The position numbers and the translations under genes are program-made. From an uncultured Flavobacteriaceae bacterium (GTDB taxonomy: Bacteria > Bacteroidota > Bacteroidia > Flavobacteriales > Flavobacteriaceae), in contig CALKOU010000001.1 of the NCBI GenBank assembly GCA_938092005.1, positions 1 through 64,000 of the forward strand: a DNA stretch of 64,000 nt. The letters are read 5' to 3'. The notes under the pieces are model-generated. The model was given only the letters and a program-made list of their open reading frames with translations, searched no databases and had not been told where the DNA came from. This document shows positions 62,508 to 64,000 of this stretch, one piece after another (the first letter of the stretch is position 1; every line of letters starts with the position of its first letter).

Positions 62508-62813
62508 ATGAAAACATCTGCACTTGTATTGCGCATTTTGCTGGTTGGGTTGCTTTTCTACCCTACTCTGGCGCAACACACGCATGTTTTATTAGATCAT
62601 GACCATCCCAAATGCGACACAAACACCACTCATTTTCATGAAGCCGAAACCCATTGTGATCTTTTAGATTATGTAACGGCTAGTACATACTTGGCACCAC
62701 TCATAGAAGGTGTACAATCCATATTCTTTGAACCTTACAGAGCACAAACAAGTGTTCATAAGTACCAAACTTCACGATTTAGCAAACACCAAAGAGGTCC
62801 GCCTACTGTCTAA
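62508..62813 (+). CDS. small histidine-rich secreted protein
   Basis: A 101-residue product from the ATG at 62508 with a signal peptide (LVLRILLVGLLFYPTLAQ). The first part of the mature protein is packed with metal-binding residues: HTHVLLDHDHPKCD, THFHEAETHCD. It then has a conserved YLAPLIEG. Together with the acidic lipoprotein and TonB receptor downstream, it points to metal (zinc-like) handling in the envelope. This is an inference. Confidence 0.7.
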   Translation: MKTSALVLRILLVGLLFYPTLAQHTHVLLDHDHPKCDTNTTHFHEAETHCDLLDYVTASTYLAPLIEGVQSIFFEPYRAQTSVHKYQTSRFSKHQRGPPTV

Positions 62814-62831
62814 TTCTTTTTTAGACCTCTT
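62792..62831. repeat. 8-base inverted repeat across the stop of the His-rich gene
   Basis: AAGAGGTC (62792-62799) and GACCTCTT (62824-62831), spaced by 24 bases that include a T-run. Could be a hairpin in the transcript. Confidence 0.4.
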
Positions 62832-62838
62832 ATCTATT

Positions 62839-62863
62839 TGATTATTCCTTTTTGGGGTAATCA
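62839..62863. promoter_or_regulatory. inverted repeat TGATTA...TAATCA before the lipoprotein gene
   Basis: TGATTATTCC and GGGGTAATCA, 8 of 10 positions complementary, with a 5-base T-rich centre. The downstream ATG is at 62898. A regulator site or an RNA hairpin; not distinguished. Confidence 0.35.
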
Positions 62864-62897
62864 TGCCTACCTATTCATTATTTTAAAAATTAAAAAC

Positions 62898-63494
62898 ATG
62901 TTTAAAAATATTCTTATAAAATCATTATGTATCACTGCTATTCTTTTTTTAGCTTCATGTGATGATAAAGATGAACCAAAAGCAATTAACGAGCACGAAG
63001 AGTTCTCGAGAGTAACCATCAAAGTTACCAAGGAAGATGATCAATCATTTGAAACGCATGAGTTTGAAGTTGAAGGTCATGATCACGATAACACCAATAA
63101 CACAGGGAATTCTGGAGACCCCCATGACGATCACGCTGAAATTGAGCTTGAAGCGAATACGTCTTATCTTTTCGAAATTCGTTTTTACAACGATGAAGAC
63201 CCAAATAATCCAGAAGATGTTACGCAAGAAATCATCGATGAAGCAGATGAGCATCAAATATTCTATGAATTAACAGATGGCGCAAACATCACCATTTCAT
63301 CTGGTCCTGGAGATACTATGGATCGTGATTCTAATCCGCTTAACTTAATTTCAAGATGGACAACTACTGGTGCTGGTGTAGCTGATGTAGAAGTGTATTT
63401 GATTCATGAGCCAACATCAAAAACAGGTACTTCGCGTGATGATTTTGGTGGTGCTACGGATGTGGAGATTGAATTTGAAGCGCACGTAGAATAA
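62898..63494 (+). CDS. acidic lipoprotein of a putative metal-uptake group
   Basis: A 198-residue product from the ATG at 62898. Signal IKSLCITAILFLASC, lipidation Cys at 19, then DDKDEPKAINEHEEF. The mature protein has His/Asp clusters (VEGHDHDNTNNTG, PHDDHAEIEL) and a beta-rich body with ending DFGGATDVEIEFEAHVE. I recall similar flavobacterial proteins encoded next to TonB receptors and described as a type 1 periplasmic binding fold protein. The metal role is inferred from the His clusters and the neighbour. Confidence 0.7.
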   Translation: MFKNILIKSLCITAILFLASCDDKDEPKAINEHEEFSRVTIKVTKEDDQSFETHEFEVEGHDHDNTNNTGNSGDPHDDHAEIELEANTSYLFEIRFYNDEDPNNPEDVTQEIIDEADEHQIFYELTDGANITISSGPGDTMDRDSNPLNLISRWTTTGAGVADVEVYLIHEPTSKTGTSRDDFGGATDVEIEFEAHVE

Positions 63495-63512
63495 ATATCT
63501 CGTGCTACTATT

Positions 63513-64000
63513 TTGAAAAACACTAATTCAAATACCATTTGTTGTAACTGTTCAAATCTTTACAAGGCGGTAGTCAGTATATTTATATTGACTACCAGCT
63601 TTGTTTTTTCTCAAGACTGCAATCTTACCATTAGCGGGAAGATTATTGATGTTCAGCACAACTCGCCTTTAGAGGCAGCAGTTATCGAAGTGGTAGGAAC
63701 CCGTTTAGCCGCTGTTTCTGACGCTAATGGGGATTTTATACTTAGCAACCAATGCAAAGGCAAGCTAACGCTTAAAATATCCCATTTAAATTGTGATGCT
63801 GTTTTTCGTGAAATTGATTTAGAGAGTTCCAGTTCGTATAATTTTAGACTAGAGCACCGAGTTGAAAACTTAAACGAAGTGGTCGTTTCTAAACTAAGAG
63901 TTCATGAACTTTCAGCTACAAGTAAAATACATTCCTTAACCGAATTACAAAAAGACCGTTTTAGTAGTAAAGGTCTTGCAGGAGCACTTGAGCAAATTAG
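63513..64000 (+). CDS. TonB-dependent receptor, N-terminal part (3' end outside window)
   Basis: The 162 visible codons start at a TTG (63513); no ATG is available in frame. Signal peptide with FSQ end (SIFILTTSFVFSQ), a carboxypeptidase-like regulatory domain (CNLTISGKIIDVQHNSPLEA, GTRLAAVSDANGDFILSN), then the start of a plug-like region (NLNEVVVSKLRVHELSATSK, SKGLAGALEQI). This is the beginning of an outer-membrane receptor of SusC/ferric-type layout. Its neighbours suggest a metal or metallophore substrate. Confidence 0.85.
   Translation, partial: MKNTNSNTICCNCSNLYKAVVSIFILTTSFVFSQDCNLTISGKIIDVQHNSPLEAAVIEVVGTRLAAVSDANGDFILSNQCKGKLTLKISHLNCDAVFREIDLESSSSYNFRLEHRVENLNEVVVSKLRVHELSATSKIHSLTELQKDRFSSKGLAGALEQI

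Noticed and set aside
1-64000. tRNA, rRNA or CRISPR features
   Set aside because: No T-loop-like GGTTCGAATCC sequence in a cloverleaf context and no regularly spaced identical repeats were seen. Isolated matches such as TTCGAATCC near 17917 lie inside genes.

Overview
The window is about 64 kb of compact, AT-rich chromosome from a bacterium of the phylum Bacteroidota, most likely a marine member of the Flavobacteriaceae. The evidence is the gene content: an lpxC-fabZ fusion, bifunctional hisB and hisIE, PorX (regulator of the type IX secretion system), a MutS2-like protein without Smr domain, lipoproteins of flavobacterial type, a SusC-like TonB-dependent receptor, and promoters of the TTG / TAnnTTTG type. 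No tRNA, rRNA or CRISPR array was seen.

Layout. 1-1.1 kb: tail of a GH19-type muramidase/chitinase followed by two tandem paralogous small membrane-anchored proteins, the second frameshifted. 1.1-16.9 kb: mostly housekeeping genes (acpH, glmM, lipid A acyltransferase-like, TlpA-like lipoprotein, aroC, DAACS symporter, mutS2, ung, spondin-domain lipoprotein, an unusual thiolase/acyl-ligase pair, SUI1, 2OG-Fe(II) oxygenase, ald). 17.1-24.3 kb: an accessory stretch with a convergent ParE toxin/HTH pair, conserved flavobacterial genes, a graveyard of truncated restriction-type genes (EcoRI-like methyltransferase, ORF6N, DUF262) with small repeats, an M61 peptidase and a HigBA-like pair. 24.4-31.5 kb: a complete eight-gene his operon, hisG-D-C-B-H-A-F-IE on the minus strand, preceded by a histidine-rich leader peptide and an attenuator. 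31.5-38.9 kb: SPFH protein, fabG, sucD, efp, lpxA, lpxC/fabZ, lpxD and an HD phosphohydrolase, all on the minus strand. 39-49.6 kb: porX, tsaE, a small membrane protein, proline dehydrogenase, aroB, ppc, Lrp, M14 peptidase, an XRE regulator with palindromic sites, a lipoprotein and a TerC-family protein. 49.6-54 kb: parE-parC, topoisomerase IV. 54.2-57.6 kb: second accessory patch with a truncated Cys-rich protein, a lipoprotein gene bracketed by two copies of a dispersed repeat, a thioredoxin-like gene broken by an in-frame TAG, and MazEF. 57.6-64 kb: ychF, ferredoxin, acyl-CoA reductase, serC-serA, and a His-rich small secreted protein, lipoprotein and TonB receptor group suggestive of metal uptake.

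The core blocks supply histidine, chorismate and serine, lipid A/UDP-sugar precursors, chromosome decatenation and control of T9SS. The more unusual content is in four places: the possible effector/immunity module at the left edge, the dispersed hairpin repeat associated with truncated accessory genes, the convergent toxin-antitoxin-like pair, and the histidine attenuator. Many gene pairs abut or overlap tail to tail. Starts were moved from the longest open frame to an internal ATG wherever a signal peptide, a family start or gene overlap argued for it.
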